Shown here: positions 1-7,713 of the stretch, piece by piece
Layout: the number at the start of each line of letters is the position of its first letter
Position numbering within the stretch: the first letter of the stretch is position 1
Assembly: GCA_964625145.1 (NCBI GenBank)
Contig: CAZVAQ010000093.1
Coordinates: 1-13,436, forward strand
DNA length: 13,436 bases
Reading direction: 5' to 3'
From: CAYTRP01 sp964625145
GTDB lineage: Bacteria; Sumerlaeota; Sumerlaeia; SLMS01; JAHLLQ01
Made by a program: the position numbers and the translations under genes
The notes under the pieces: model-generated
Told to the model about the DNA's origin: nothing
Databases searched by the model: none
What the model saw: only the letters and a program-made list of their open reading frames with translations

Positions 1-1
1 C

Positions 2-1522
2 GAGACCAAGTTCAATTGGCGCGCCAGCAGCCGCGCGCTGACCAGCACCATGGCCGCCGAGGTCCCCAACGCCGTTGCCGCCATCAACGGCACCTTCTTC
101 GACACCAGCGCCGGCGGCGGCGGATCGACCACCTACTTCAAGGCCAACGGCGTTGTCCTGAAGGACACCGACGGCGAAGGCGGCATCCTGATCGCCAATG
201 ACGGCACGGTCTCCATCATGGCGCGCCCGGCCGGCGGATGGAACACGCGCCCCGAGCCGTTCATCATGACCAACGGCCCGCACATGATCACCAATGGCGC
301 AATCGTCAACCTGGCCAGCAACGCCCATAACAACAACCTGCACCCGCGCACGGCCGTCGGCCTGACGGCGGACAACCGCCTGCTGATGGTCGTGGTGGAC
401 GGGCGCATGAATTTCGCCCGCGGCATCTCGATCCACAACCTGGCAAAGGTGATGCTCGACCTCGGCGCCGTGGATGCCTTCAGCCTCGATGGCGGCGGGT
501 CCTCCACCGCGTGGGTCGCTGGCGAACCCTTCAGCGGCGTCGTCAATTACCCCAGCGACAACGGCCTGTTCGACCATCTGGGCCAGCGCGCCTGCGCGAA
601 CATCATCGCCGTGACCACGACGCTGGCGGCTTCACCGCTGGCGCTGGATGCCAAGCTGGAATCGCTGGCCTATGGCCGGAACATGTATGAGAACGCCACG
701 CAGACGGTGACGGCGACCTATCGCAACATCGGCACGCAGACGTGGACTCAGGCGGACACGTTCCTCAGCTTCTCAAAGCCATTCGGCCGCACGAGCGTCT
801 TTGCACCGGAAGTGGGTTCCACGCTGTCCGTGTTGAATCAAGCCTCCGTCGCCACGGGCCAGGTCGGCACCTTTACGTTCGACCTCACGGCGCCGTCCGT
901 CACCGAGCCGCGGCTCTATCACGAGTTCGCGGCGTTGATGAACGAATCCGTCGGCCGCTTTGGCCCATCGGACAGCGAGTTGCGCATGGACATCACCGTG
1001 CGGCCGGAATCACCCGGCGGCGGCAACATCAACCCGATCATCATCGAATGCCGCAGCGGCGGGCAGAACTTCCTGTTCTACAGCGAGGAAGGCGGCTTTG
1101 CCGATTCCGTTGCGGCCTACGATTACAATGTCCTCACCGACCTGACCCCCAGCATCGGCCACCGCTACGGCTCCACATTCCGTACCGTCGCGGGCCTGAA
1201 GAAGGCCAGCTTTGCCCCCGAGATCCCGGCATCGGGCATGTGGGAGGTCTACACGGCCATCCCCAACGGCGGGTCGCGCAAGAACCCCATCACCTACACC
1301 ATCAAGCACAACCAGGGTGAGACCAAGATCCTGATCAACCAGGCCGACAACAACAACATCAACAAGTGGATCAAGCTGGGCGAGTTCGAATTCTTCGCCG
1401 GTGGCGAAGCCGCCCTCATCGTCAGCAATGAAGACATCAACGAGTCCGGCAACATGTACCCCGGCGCCGCAAAGTTCGTCTACATCCCGCCGCCGGTGAA
1501 GGACACCCTCACCATTCATTGA
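2..1522 (+). CDS. Phosphodiester glycosidase (NAGPA) family protein with golvesin-like C-terminal domain, 5' partial
   Basis: The reading frame is open from the window edge, so the N-terminus lies upstream; 506 residues are visible, ending at TGA 1520-1522. The first part matches the NAGPA/phosphodiester glycosidase fold. It has the INGTFFDT motif (nt 83-106), HPRTAVG (nt 341-361) and SLDGGGSS (nt 482-505), the usual conserved core. In animals this family uncovers mannose-6-phosphate by removing GlcNAc; bacterial members are thought to act on cell-surface glycan phosphodiesters, but the substrate here is unknown. Next comes an Ig-like beta domain with a TYRNIGTQTW motif (about nt 632-1012), then a golvesin/Xly carbohydrate-binding-like domain (about nt 1040-1495), both suggesting an exported or surface enzyme. 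Any signal peptide would be in the missing part. The ATG at 50 is internal to the NAGPA domain and is not the start. The family call is strong; the boundaries of the last two domains are by eye. Confidence 0.88.
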   Translation, partial: ETKFNWRASSRALTSTMAAEVPNAVAAINGTFFDTSAGGGGSTTYFKANGVVLKDTDGEGGILIANDGTVSIMARPAGGWNTRPEPFIMTNGPHMITNGAIVNLASNAHNNNLHPRTAVGLTADNRLLMVVVDGRMNFARGISIHNLAKVMLDLGAVDAFSLDGGGSSTAWVAGEPFSGVVNYPSDNGLFDHLGQRACANIIAVTTTLAASPLALDAKLESLAYGRNMYENATQTVTATYRNIGTQTWTQADTFLSFSKPFGRTSVFAPEVGSTLSVLNQASVATGQVGTFTFDLTAPSVTEPRLYHEFAALMNESVGRFGPSDSELRMDITVRPESPGGGNINPIIIECRSGGQNFLFYSEEGGFADSVAAYDYNVLTDLTPSIGHRYGSTFRTVAGLKKASFAPEIPASGMWEVYTAIPNGGSRKNPITYTIKHNQGETKILINQADNNNINKWIKLGEFEFFAGGEAALIVSNEDINESGNMYPGAAKFVYIPPPVKDTLTIH

Positions 1523-1528
1523 CCCGCC

Positions 1529-1569
1529 GGGATGGTCTGGCCACCCAATCCGGTTTGCCAGACCATCCC
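1529..1569 (+). terminator. Strong intergenic hairpin after the NAGPA gene, possible terminator
   Basis: A perfect 13-bp inverted repeat pairs 1529-1541 with 1557-1569 around a 15-nt loop, beginning seven bases after the stop codon at 1522. The arms read GGGATGGTCTGGC and its exact complement. The downstream sequence is C-rich with no T-tract, so it is not a classical intrinsic terminator. It may end or stabilise the upstream transcript. Confidence 0.55.
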
Positions 1570-1597
1570 TCCCCCCTTCCTCGTCCCCCCCTCAATA

Positions 1598-2407
1598 ATG
1601 CAACAACCTCAAGATCCGTACGTCTTCGCGGTCCAGCTCTTCTACCTCGCCGCGTCCGCGGTGGTGTTCGCCCTGATGCTGGTGCAACTGGTGTTGGCTT
1701 CGCGCAAAGAACGCGAGAGCGTCTTCAACACATGGCTGAAGTGGATCGGCCCCATCTTTCTCGTTCAGGTCCTGGTCACGATTGCCGCCGTGATCTTTCT
1801 GTTCGCTGGCGCCATCAAGGAGGAGGATTTCCTCGTGGTGCTGGGCCAGTGGATCCTCGTGTTTCTGGCGGTGGGCGCATTCCCCGGCGGGCTCCTGGTG
1901 GAGCAACGCGCCCGCGGCAGCCGGAAATCCTCCCGCTGGAGCTGGTTCTTCACCGTCGCCGTGGCCACGATCACGGTGCTGGCAATATCGATGGTGTGGA
2001 TCCTCGCGGTTTCCGGCTTCATTGGTGAAAAACCGCAGACCTTCCTCGACGAACTGGCGAAATCAATCCCCGGCCTGATCATCCTTGTTCCGATCGCGAT
2101 TCTGGCAGCTCCCGTCGAGGAAGCCATTTTCCGCCTTGGGATGCAGGGACAGCTCATGGCCCTGGAAAAGCGCGGCTGGTGCCCGAAGTGGGCCACGCTC
2201 GTCATCCCCAGCACCATCTGGGCTCTGGGGCACGCCGGCGTCGTGACACCCCACGGCCTGAAGGAATTCCAGATCTTCCTTGTCGGCCTGGTCCTTGGCG
2301 TGGTCTACCGCCGCCATGGCTTCGGGGCTTGCGTGGCCGTCCATCTTGGGTTGAACTGTGGGGCGCTGCTGCTGGTTCCGCTGGAAATGTACCTCTTCCG
2401 CAGTTGA
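1598..2407 (+). CDS. CPBP family intramembrane metalloprotease
   Basis: Predicted 269-residue polytopic membrane protein with about eight hydrophobic segments. The C-terminal half carries the three CPBP (Abi, Rce1-like) motifs. Motif 1 is EEAIFR (E174, E175, R179). Motif 2 is WALGH with H212, where W replaces the more usual F. Motif 3 is HLGLN (H249, N253). The glutamates and histidines are the expected catalytic and metal-coordinating residues, so the protein looks active. Bacterial relatives include CAAX-type prenyl endopeptidases and bacteriocin self-immunity proteins; the substrate here cannot be told from sequence. I chose ATG 1598, giving MQQPQDPY. The upstream ATG at 1532 falls inside the stem of the 1529-1569 hairpin and would add a proline-rich leader unlike the family. 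Neither start has a clear Shine-Dalgarno sequence. The gene sits 75 bp after the NAGPA gene on the same strand. Confidence 0.85.
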   Translation: MQQPQDPYVFAVQLFYLAASAVVFALMLVQLVLASRKERESVFNTWLKWIGPIFLVQVLVTIAAVIFLFAGAIKEEDFLVVLGQWILVFLAVGAFPGGLLVEQRARGSRKSSRWSWFFTVAVATITVLAISMVWILAVSGFIGEKPQTFLDELAKSIPGLIILVPIAILAAPVEEAIFRLGMQGQLMALEKRGWCPKWATLVIPSTIWALGHAGVVTPHGLKEFQIFLVGLVLGVVYRRHGFGACVAVHLGLNCGALLLVPLEMYLFRS

Positions 2408-2433
2408 GCAGCCGGCCGGGTCGGCCCGATAAT
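2404..2433 (+). promoter_or_regulatory. Candidate sigma-70-type promoter for the dsbD-like gene
   Basis: TTGAGC (2404-2409, 4 of 6 to TTGACA) and GATAAT (2428-2433, 5 of 6 to TATAAT) are separated by 18 bp. The -35 element overlaps the stop codon of the CPBP gene. Transcription would begin near 2440, leaving a leader of about 70 nt before GTG 2512. The AT-rich GATAATT stands out in very GC-rich surroundings. This is pattern matching only. Confidence 0.35.
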
Positions 2434-2511
2434 TGCCCCCTTTGTCCTCCTTGCGCGGTCCATGGACCGGCAATTTCCACCCGTACAACCCCCATCCGAG
2501 GTGCTCCAATC

Positions 2512-4689
2512 GTGACTTCCCGCCCCCAACCGGCGCCCATTGGACTCATCCCCCTGCTGGCGGTCTTTGTCGCACTGGCCGCCGTGATCTTTGCGCCCGG
2601 GCGCGCCACGGCCCAGTTCGGCCAGCAACAGACCACCGGCATGTTCCGTTTCCCCGCCTCGGTCTCCGCCCGCGTCAGCCCCTCGGTCGCCTTTCCCGGC
2701 GAGACCGTCACCGTCGAAGTCACCCTCACCATCGACCAAGGCCACTACACTTACAGCATGGTCCCGCCGGAGAAGCCCGGCCCGGTCCCCACCAAGGCCG
2801 ACCTCGACAGTCTGGCCGACTCCCCCCTGCGGGAAATTGACGGCCACGACTGGGTCGAGCCGCGACCCTACAACAAGCGCGACGCCGCATTCAACATGGT
2901 CGTCGGAACCCATGCCGGCACGATCGTCTTCACCCGTCAAATCCGGATTGCCGAAGGCACCGAGCCGGGCAACTACCCGGTCACCGGCGGACTGCTGGTC
3001 CAGATCTGCGACGAGACTTCCTGCCTGCCTCCCCGGCGGTTGGCCTTTGCGAGCGAGGTCATGGTCCGCAACCCAGCGGGTGAAGGCGACCCGCGCGTCC
3101 ACGAGCGCATCATCGACACCCCCGATGAAACCGCCGCCCAGGCAACACCCGTCGCCACACCCGAACCGTCGCCGACACCCGAACCAACACCGGAGCCAAC
3201 ACCGGTACCCACTCCCGAGCCCATCTCCACCACGCCCGATGATACCGCCGCCGCGGTCGGCGCCACATCGGCAACATTCGGCGCGGACCGGTTGGTCTCC
3301 GGAGGCTCCAACCTGTGGGGGGTGATCGTCGCATCCTTCATCGCGGGCATCTTTGCCATCCTCATGCCCTGCGTCTTCCCGATGATTCCGATCACGATCG
3401 CGTACTTCACGAAGAACGCGCAGAAGTCCACGTTCAAGCGCGTGGAGCTGTGCACGATCTTCTCGCTCTCCATCGTCGCGGGCTTCGCGCTGTTCGGCTT
3501 CGGCCTTGCCGCGATGCTCTATGCGGCGGGCCGCGGCGCGGAAAGCGCCGGCTTCATCACGCAGATCGCCTCGAACCCGTGGCTCAACACGGTGCTGGCA
3601 CTGTTGTTCGTCGCCTTTGCCCTCAGCCTCTTCGGCCTCTTCGAGATCGCGCTCCCCTCCTCCATCGCGAACAAGCTGCAATCCGCAAAGGGCGGCCGCG
3701 GCGATTGGCTCGGCGCAGTGCTCATGGCCGCGATCTTCGTCGTCGTCTCCTTCACCTGCACCGTGCCGATCATTGGCTTGCTGCTGCCGACGATCTTCAC
3801 CGGCGAGTGGTACACGCCCCTTGTGGGTATGACCGTCTTCGCCGCGGCGTTTGCGCTACCGTTCTTCTTTCTTGGTCTCGCGCCGCAGTTCATCGCCAAC
3901 ATGCCAAAGTCCGGCGATTGGCTCAACGCCACGAAGATCACCATGGGCCTGATCGAAGTCGCCGCCGCGCTGTACTACATCTCCAAGGCCGACATGATCT
4001 GGGGCTGGGGCTTCTTCACGCGCGAGTTCGTCTTTGCCGGATGGGCGGCCGTCGCCGTCGTCACCGCGCTTTATCTGCTGAAGGCCGTGAAGCTGGCCCA
4101 CGACACCGACACGCCCATCGGCCCGATGCGCCTGGTCACGAGCGTCGCCTTTGCCACGCTGGCGGTGTACTTCGCCTCCGGCGCCTTTGGCCGCCCGCTG
4201 TTCAGCGATCTCGAATCGCTGATGCCAATCCAACGCAGCGCCACCGGATCCGTTTCCATTGTCGCATCGTCTGGCGAAGGCACCAAGGGCGCGTCCATCA
4301 AGGACCACTTCATCGTCAACGACCTGGACCGCGCAAAGGCCATCGCCGCGCAAACCGGCAAGCCACTGTTCATCGACTTCACCGGATGGACATGCACCAA
4401 TTGCCGCCTGATGGAACTCGACATGTTCCCGCGCCCCCGCGTGCGCGAACGCCTCGAGCAGTTCGTCCTCGTCGCCCTCTTCACCGACGACCCCGTGCAC
4501 GGCGAGAGAAACCAACAGCTCCAGATCCGCGACTACGGCACGCTCTCGCTCCCCTACTACGTCACCATGACGGCCGGCGGCGATAAGATCGCCACCTTCG
4601 GCGGCCTGACACGCAACGAAAGCGAGTTCGTCGAGTTCCTCGAGTACTCCCTCAAAGGCCACGCCAACGAAGTCGCCATGGCGCAATAG
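2512..4689 (+). CDS. dsbD: DsbD-like thiol:disulfide interchange protein (alpha-beta-gamma architecture)
   Basis: Predicted 725-residue inner-membrane electron carrier that moves reducing equivalents from cytoplasmic thioredoxin to periplasmic disulfides. All three cysteine pairs are present. The periplasmic alpha-like domain (about residues 40-205) has C166 and C171 in ICDETSCLPP. The membrane beta domain (about 268-560, eight segments) has C287 in MPCVFP and C416 in FTCTVP. The thioredoxin-like gamma domain has C628 and C631 in GWTCTNC. I start at GTG 2512: it follows a GAGG at 2498-2501 and gives a signal peptide (hydrophobic residues 10-28) with likely cleavage after ATA34. The frame stays open upstream to 2179 only because it overlaps the CPBP gene out of phase. 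A Pro-Thr-Glu linker of PEPTP-type repeats (about 205-245) joins alpha and beta, making the protein longer than E. coli DsbD (565). Periplasmic partners are unknown. Confidence 0.92.
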   Translation: MTSRPQPAPIGLIPLLAVFVALAAVIFAPGRATAQFGQQQTTGMFRFPASVSARVSPSVAFPGETVTVEVTLTIDQGHYTYSMVPPEKPGPVPTKADLDSLADSPLREIDGHDWVEPRPYNKRDAAFNMVVGTHAGTIVFTRQIRIAEGTEPGNYPVTGGLLVQICDETSCLPPRRLAFASEVMVRNPAGEGDPRVHERIIDTPDETAAQATPVATPEPSPTPEPTPEPTPVPTPEPISTTPDDTAAAVGATSATFGADRLVSGGSNLWGVIVASFIAGIFAILMPCVFPMIPITIAYFTKNAQKSTFKRVELCTIFSLSIVAGFALFGFGLAAMLYAAGRGAESAGFITQIASNPWLNTVLALLFVAFALSLFGLFEIALPSSIANKLQSAKGGRGDWLGAVLMAAIFVVVSFTCTVPIIGLLLPTIFTGEWYTPLVGMTVFAAAFALPFFFLGLAPQFIANMPKSGDWLNATKITMGLIEVAAALYYISKADMIWGWGFFTREFVFAGWAAVAVVTALYLLKAVKLAHDTDTPIGPMRLVTSVAFATLAVYFASGAFGRPLFSDLESLMPIQRSATGSVSIVASSGEGTKGASIKDHFIVNDLDRAKAIAAQTGKPLFIDFTGWTCTNCRLMELDMFPRPRVRERLEQFVLVALFTDDPVHGERNQQLQIRDYGTLSLPYYVTMTAGGDKIATFGGLTRNESEFVEFLEYSLKGHANEVAMAQ

Positions 4690-4698
4690 GGACAGGGG

Positions 4699-4920
4699 TT
4701 TACCACGGAGACGCGGAGGACACGGAGTGGACATTCATCCGCAGATCTTCTCAGAGGAGCACAGATGAGGGAGCCACAAGAAGGCACAGAAGGCACAAGA
4801 AGGGATCGGTTGGTTCGGGATTCTCAAAGTTCATCACAGTTTCTCCCCCCCATCAGTTTTTGAATTTTGAATTTTGAATTCTGCATTCCTTCTCCGTGTC
4901 CTCCGTGTCTCCGTGGTAAA
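4699..4920. repeat. Inverted-repeat-bounded intergenic element, copy 1
   Basis: A 222-bp element is bounded by 29-nt inverted arms at 4699-4727 and 4892-4920, which match at 28 of 29 positions. Each arm contains three CACGGAG-type units spaced one or two bases apart (4704-4710, 4712-4718 as CGCGGAG, 4721-4727). The interior holds a CCGCAGAT...GCACAGA block near 4739-4765, a short tandem repeat at 4775-4803, and TTTTGAA heptamers at 4857-4881. It starts nine bases after the dsbD stop and ends 21 bases before the next start codon, so it nearly fills the gap. No transposase and no convincing target-site duplication are visible. A related copy lies at 9553-9766. Confidence 0.85.
4775..4803 (+). 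repeat. Short tandem repeat inside element copy 1
   Basis: Three consecutive units read CACAAGAAGG, CACAGAAGG and CACAAGAAGG (10, 9 and 10 nt). Copy 2 of the element has no equivalent expansion, retaining only GCACAGAAGTGGAAGG in this area. Confidence 0.7.
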
Positions 4921-4941
4921 TTTCCCTCCCTCCCTCTGCCC

Positions 4942-7257
4942 ATGACCTCCCGCCGCGTCCTGGAAATCGCTCTCGTCACCGCGGCCATCCTGCTTTTCTA
5001 CGCCATTCATCTCGACCTGTCGCGCACGGCAGCCGGCGGCGATTGGGCAAATCTTTTCTGGCCCATGAAGGAGTTCCGCAATCGCTCCATCATCGAAACC
5101 GGCGAGTTCTCCCTGTGGTGCCCCTACGTCTTCATGGGCATGCCCTTCGCCGCCACCATGCAACACGCCGTGTACTATCCGCTCGATTACCTGTTCGCGT
5201 GGCTGCCGAGCACGTTCGCCGCGATGAACCTCACGTTGCTCCTGCATCTCGCGCTGGCGGGCGTCGGCGCGTGGTGGTGGACGCGTGTGGCCTGGCGGTT
5301 GCACGCCGCGCCGGCCGTCATGGCGGGCATCCTGTTCCCCTGCACCGCATGGTTCTGGGGCCATCAGGAACACCTGAACCAGATAGCAGCCGCCGCGTGG
5401 ATGCCGTGGCTGATGGGCTTGGCGATCTTGCGCGCGCGCAATGCAATGTCCCGCCCTGCGTTCATCGGTGCCTACGGGTTGCTCGCCGCGTTGCAACTCC
5501 TTGTCGGTCATCCACAGGGCGCCTTCTACACGCACTTCTTTGCAGGGTTGCTGCTGATCGGCCATGTCGCAACCACGCCAGGCCCGCGCCGCGTCCATGG
5601 CACAATCCACGCACTCATCGATCTGCTGCTAGCCGGCGCCATCGCGGGACTTGCCGCATCGGTGCAACTCATCCCCGCGATGGAATTGCAGAAGCTCTCC
5701 TACCGCCAGTTTGCCGAGGGCGATCCGTCCTACGCGCTCACCTTCAGCATGCCGCCCGACCAACTCATCGGCTATGCGATGCCCGGCGCATTTGGCAGCT
5801 TCGCCGATGGGTGGCAGGACCGTCGCGCGTACAACGAATACGGCGTCCACGTCGGCCGCATCACGTTGCTCCTCGCATTCGTCGGCTTCATCGCGATCCT
5901 GCGCGCGCGTCGCCATCGCACCGCCGTCGCGTTGGGCGGAGGCATCGCCCTGGCCCTGTTGATGGCCCTCGGCGGCAACGCCAGCATCGGCCGCATCGCG
6001 AGCGGCGAATTCAGCGAACACCCTGCGTCATGGCGCGCAATACCGGCAGTGATGCAGGACGTCGACGCCGGCGAGACGCCACCCACCGCGCCGCGCCTGT
6101 CGCACCTGTCGCTGCACGAGGCCCTGCTCGCGGTGATTCCGCCCATGCGCGGATTCCGCGCCCCCGCGCGCGCGTTGGTTGTCACGGGACTGCTTTGGGT
6201 CACGCTCGCGGCGTTTGGGCTTCAGCACGTGCTGGAGTGGCTCGCCCGCCGCCGTGATGTCACTGCACATGTGCCGCTTGCAGTCGCCGTTGTGCTCCCT
6301 GCCCTGCTCTTCGCTGATCTCTATCTGGCTTCGCGTGGCCAATCGTTCCGCTATCCCGTTCCCGTAGCCTCATTGATGGAAGAGGTCGCACGCGACCGCG
6401 CATTGTACGACGAGCCCACGCTCGACAACCGCGTGTGGCGGTTCACCATCCGCGACGCGGACCTGCTCATCGCCGAGCGCCAGCGCGACACCATCGCCGA
6501 GGTTGAGCTCGAATTCGACAACACCTCGCTGTGGGCGCGGTGGATGCGCCTGTTCGAGAACAACAACGCCGTCATCCGCGTCGCCTCCACGCATGGATAC
6601 GAGGAGGGCCTGGCCCCCACGGTGCGCACGAAGGACTTCTTCTTCGAGATCAACCGCAACCTGCGCGCCTTCACGCCCGACGCGCAGCTCCTCGCCATCC
6701 TCGGCGTCTCGCGCGTGTGGACGGATCTGCCGCCTGACTACTTCGACAACCACGCGTTTCCGCTCATCGAGGCCGAAACCCGCGGCCCGCGCCGCATCCA
6801 CGCGGTCATTCCCCATCGCGGCGCGGCATTCTGGGAGGAACAAGCCGAAGGCATCAACTTCGCCGCCTTCGAAGGCCCTCATCATCGCGGCATCGGCATT
6901 CACCCGCGCGGCAGCAACACACCGGTCGATTACGGCATCGCCACGCGATGGAACGATGACCTGCCCCGACTCACCACCGACGTTTCGAATCCCAACCGCG
7001 TGCTGGTGCAATCGAGCGCCGCGCACGACGGCACGGCATTGCTCACCATGGCCCACGCGCCCGGATGGTCAGCGAACGGCGAACCAGTCGAATGGATCTC
7101 CGCCGTCCACGCGCGCGTCACGCCCGGCGTGCCGATCGAGTATCGCCCGGCCTCTCATCGCGTCGGGCTGTTCCTATCTGTCGTTGGCTTTGGCCTGATC
7201 GGCGCACTCCTTACTGCAGCGTCTCGACAGTCCCGGACAGCTCCACATCGGGCGTGA
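4942..7257 (+). CDS. YfhO-like multi-pass membrane protein
   Basis: Predicted 771-residue integral membrane protein. A first membrane segment starts at once (about residues 5-22). It is followed by the GGDWANLFWP and FMGMPFAATMQHAVYYPLDY region, typical of large YfhO-like or glycosyltransferase-C-like bacterial membrane proteins. Many further hydrophobic segments run to about residue 460. Then comes a soluble, probably extracytoplasmic region with few hydrophobic stretches, and a final membrane helix at about 741-760. YfhO in Firmicutes is linked to glycosylation of cell-surface polymers; the role here is unproven. The ATG at 4942 is chosen because the upstream in-frame ATG at 4867 lies within the repeat element, and its extra residues are only a translation of that repeat. 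No Shine-Dalgarno sequence precedes 4942; the leader is pyrimidine-rich. The last 47 bp overlap the convergent gdx gene. Confidence 0.78.
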   Translation: MTSRRVLEIALVTAAILLFYAIHLDLSRTAAGGDWANLFWPMKEFRNRSIIETGEFSLWCPYVFMGMPFAATMQHAVYYPLDYLFAWLPSTFAAMNLTLLLHLALAGVGAWWWTRVAWRLHAAPAVMAGILFPCTAWFWGHQEHLNQIAAAAWMPWLMGLAILRARNAMSRPAFIGAYGLLAALQLLVGHPQGAFYTHFFAGLLLIGHVATTPGPRRVHGTIHALIDLLLAGAIAGLAASVQLIPAMELQKLSYRQFAEGDPSYALTFSMPPDQLIGYAMPGAFGSFADGWQDRRAYNEYGVHVGRITLLLAFVGFIAILRARRHRTAVALGGGIALALLMALGGNASIGRIASGEFSEHPASWRAIPAVMQDVDAGETPPTAPRLSHLSLHEALLAVIPPMRGFRAPARALVVTGLLWVTLAAFGLQHVLEWLARRRDVTAHVPLAVAVVLPALLFADLYLASRGQSFRYPVPVASLMEEVARDRALYDEPTLDNRVWRFTIRDADLLIAERQRDTIAEVELEFDNTSLWARWMRLFENNNAVIRVASTHGYEEGLAPTVRTKDFFFEINRNLRAFTPDAQLLAILGVSRVWTDLPPDYFDNHAFPLIEAETRGPRRIHAVIPHRGAAFWEEQAEGINFAAFEGPHHRGIGIHPRGSNTPVDYGIATRWNDDLPRLTTDVSNPNRVLVQSSAAHDGTALLTMAHAPGWSANGEPVEWISAVHARVTPGVPIEYRPASHRVGLFLSVVGFGLIGALLTAASRQSRTAPHRA

Positions 7258-7576
7258 CTTTCCCCGAAGTCACCTTCAACCCGATGATCGATCCCACCAG
7301 CAACACGATGCACACGATCCGCGCGACGCTGGCGCTCTCTCCATAAAGCATCATCCCGAGCACCGCCGTGCCTAGCGCGCCGATCCCCACCCAGATGGGA
7401 TACGCCGTGCCGATGGGTATTTCGCGCGCGGCCCATGCGAGCAGGATCATGCTGGCCGCCAGGGCCACCGCCGTCAGCACCGTCGGCCACAAGCGCGTGA
7501 AGCCCTGCGCCTCCTTCAACCCGATCGCCCACCCGACCTCCAGCAATCCCGCGATGATCAGAAACACCCAAGCCAT
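7211..7576 (-). CDS. gdx: Small multidrug resistance family exporter, Gdx/SugE type (guanidinium exporter)
   Basis: Predicted 121-residue protein with four membrane helices, closely resembling E. coli Gdx (SugE). Its N-terminus MAWVFLIIAGLLEVGWAIGL carries the essential proton- and substrate-binding E13 and the nearby W16. The GTAYPIWVGIGA stretch contains Y59 and W62, as in the Gdx subgroup rather than EmrE. Characterised Gdx proteins are dual-topology homodimers that exchange guanidinium for protons; specificity here is inferred from similarity. The start is well supported: AAGGAG lies on the minus strand at 7583-7588, six bases before ATG. The C-terminus runs about 16 residues past the end of E. 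coli Gdx, and that tail lies almost wholly in the overlap with the YfhO-like gene. No paired second SMR subunit is seen. Confidence 0.93.
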   Translation of the reverse strand: MAWVFLIIAGLLEVGWAIGLKEAQGFTRLWPTVLTAVALAASMILLAWAAREIPIGTAYPIWVGIGALGTAVLGMMLYGESASVARIVCIVLLVGSIIGLKVTSGKVTPDVELSGTVETLQ

Positions 7577-7582
7577 GAAAGA

Positions 7583-7588
7583 CTCCTT
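7583..7588 (-). promoter_or_regulatory. Ribosome binding site of gdx
   Basis: AAGGAG on the minus strand with a six-base spacer to the ATG at 7576. It is one of the two best Shine-Dalgarno sequences in the window and fixes the gdx start. Confidence 0.8.
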
Positions 7589-7713
7589 CGGTCATGTCCC
7601 GCCGCGCTTCCTCTCCCCCCGGCCGCCCCCGCAGCGCAACCCCGCAACATCCCGGAATCGAATCCCGCCACCAGTGCGCTGTACCATTCCGTACGCAAAC
7701 GCCCGCCGCGCCC

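Noticed and set aside
2179..2511. Longer N-terminus for the dsbD-like protein from ATG 2179
   Set aside because: It overlaps the CPBP gene out of phase, would bury the signal peptide about 115 residues into the protein, and shows no domain.
4699..4920. Repeat copy 1 as a CRISPR array or a true insertion sequence
   Set aside because: The CACGGAG units are 7 nt with one- or two-base gaps, so there are no spacers. The element has no transposase frame and no clear target-site duplication.
7650..7680. A tRNA-like 3' end, AATCGAATCCCGCCACCA, in the divergent gap
   Set aside because: The T-loop spacing is wrong, no matching acceptor strand lies 60-75 nt upstream, and the other strand does not fold into a cloverleaf either. 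A worn tRNA fragment cannot be excluded but is not supported.
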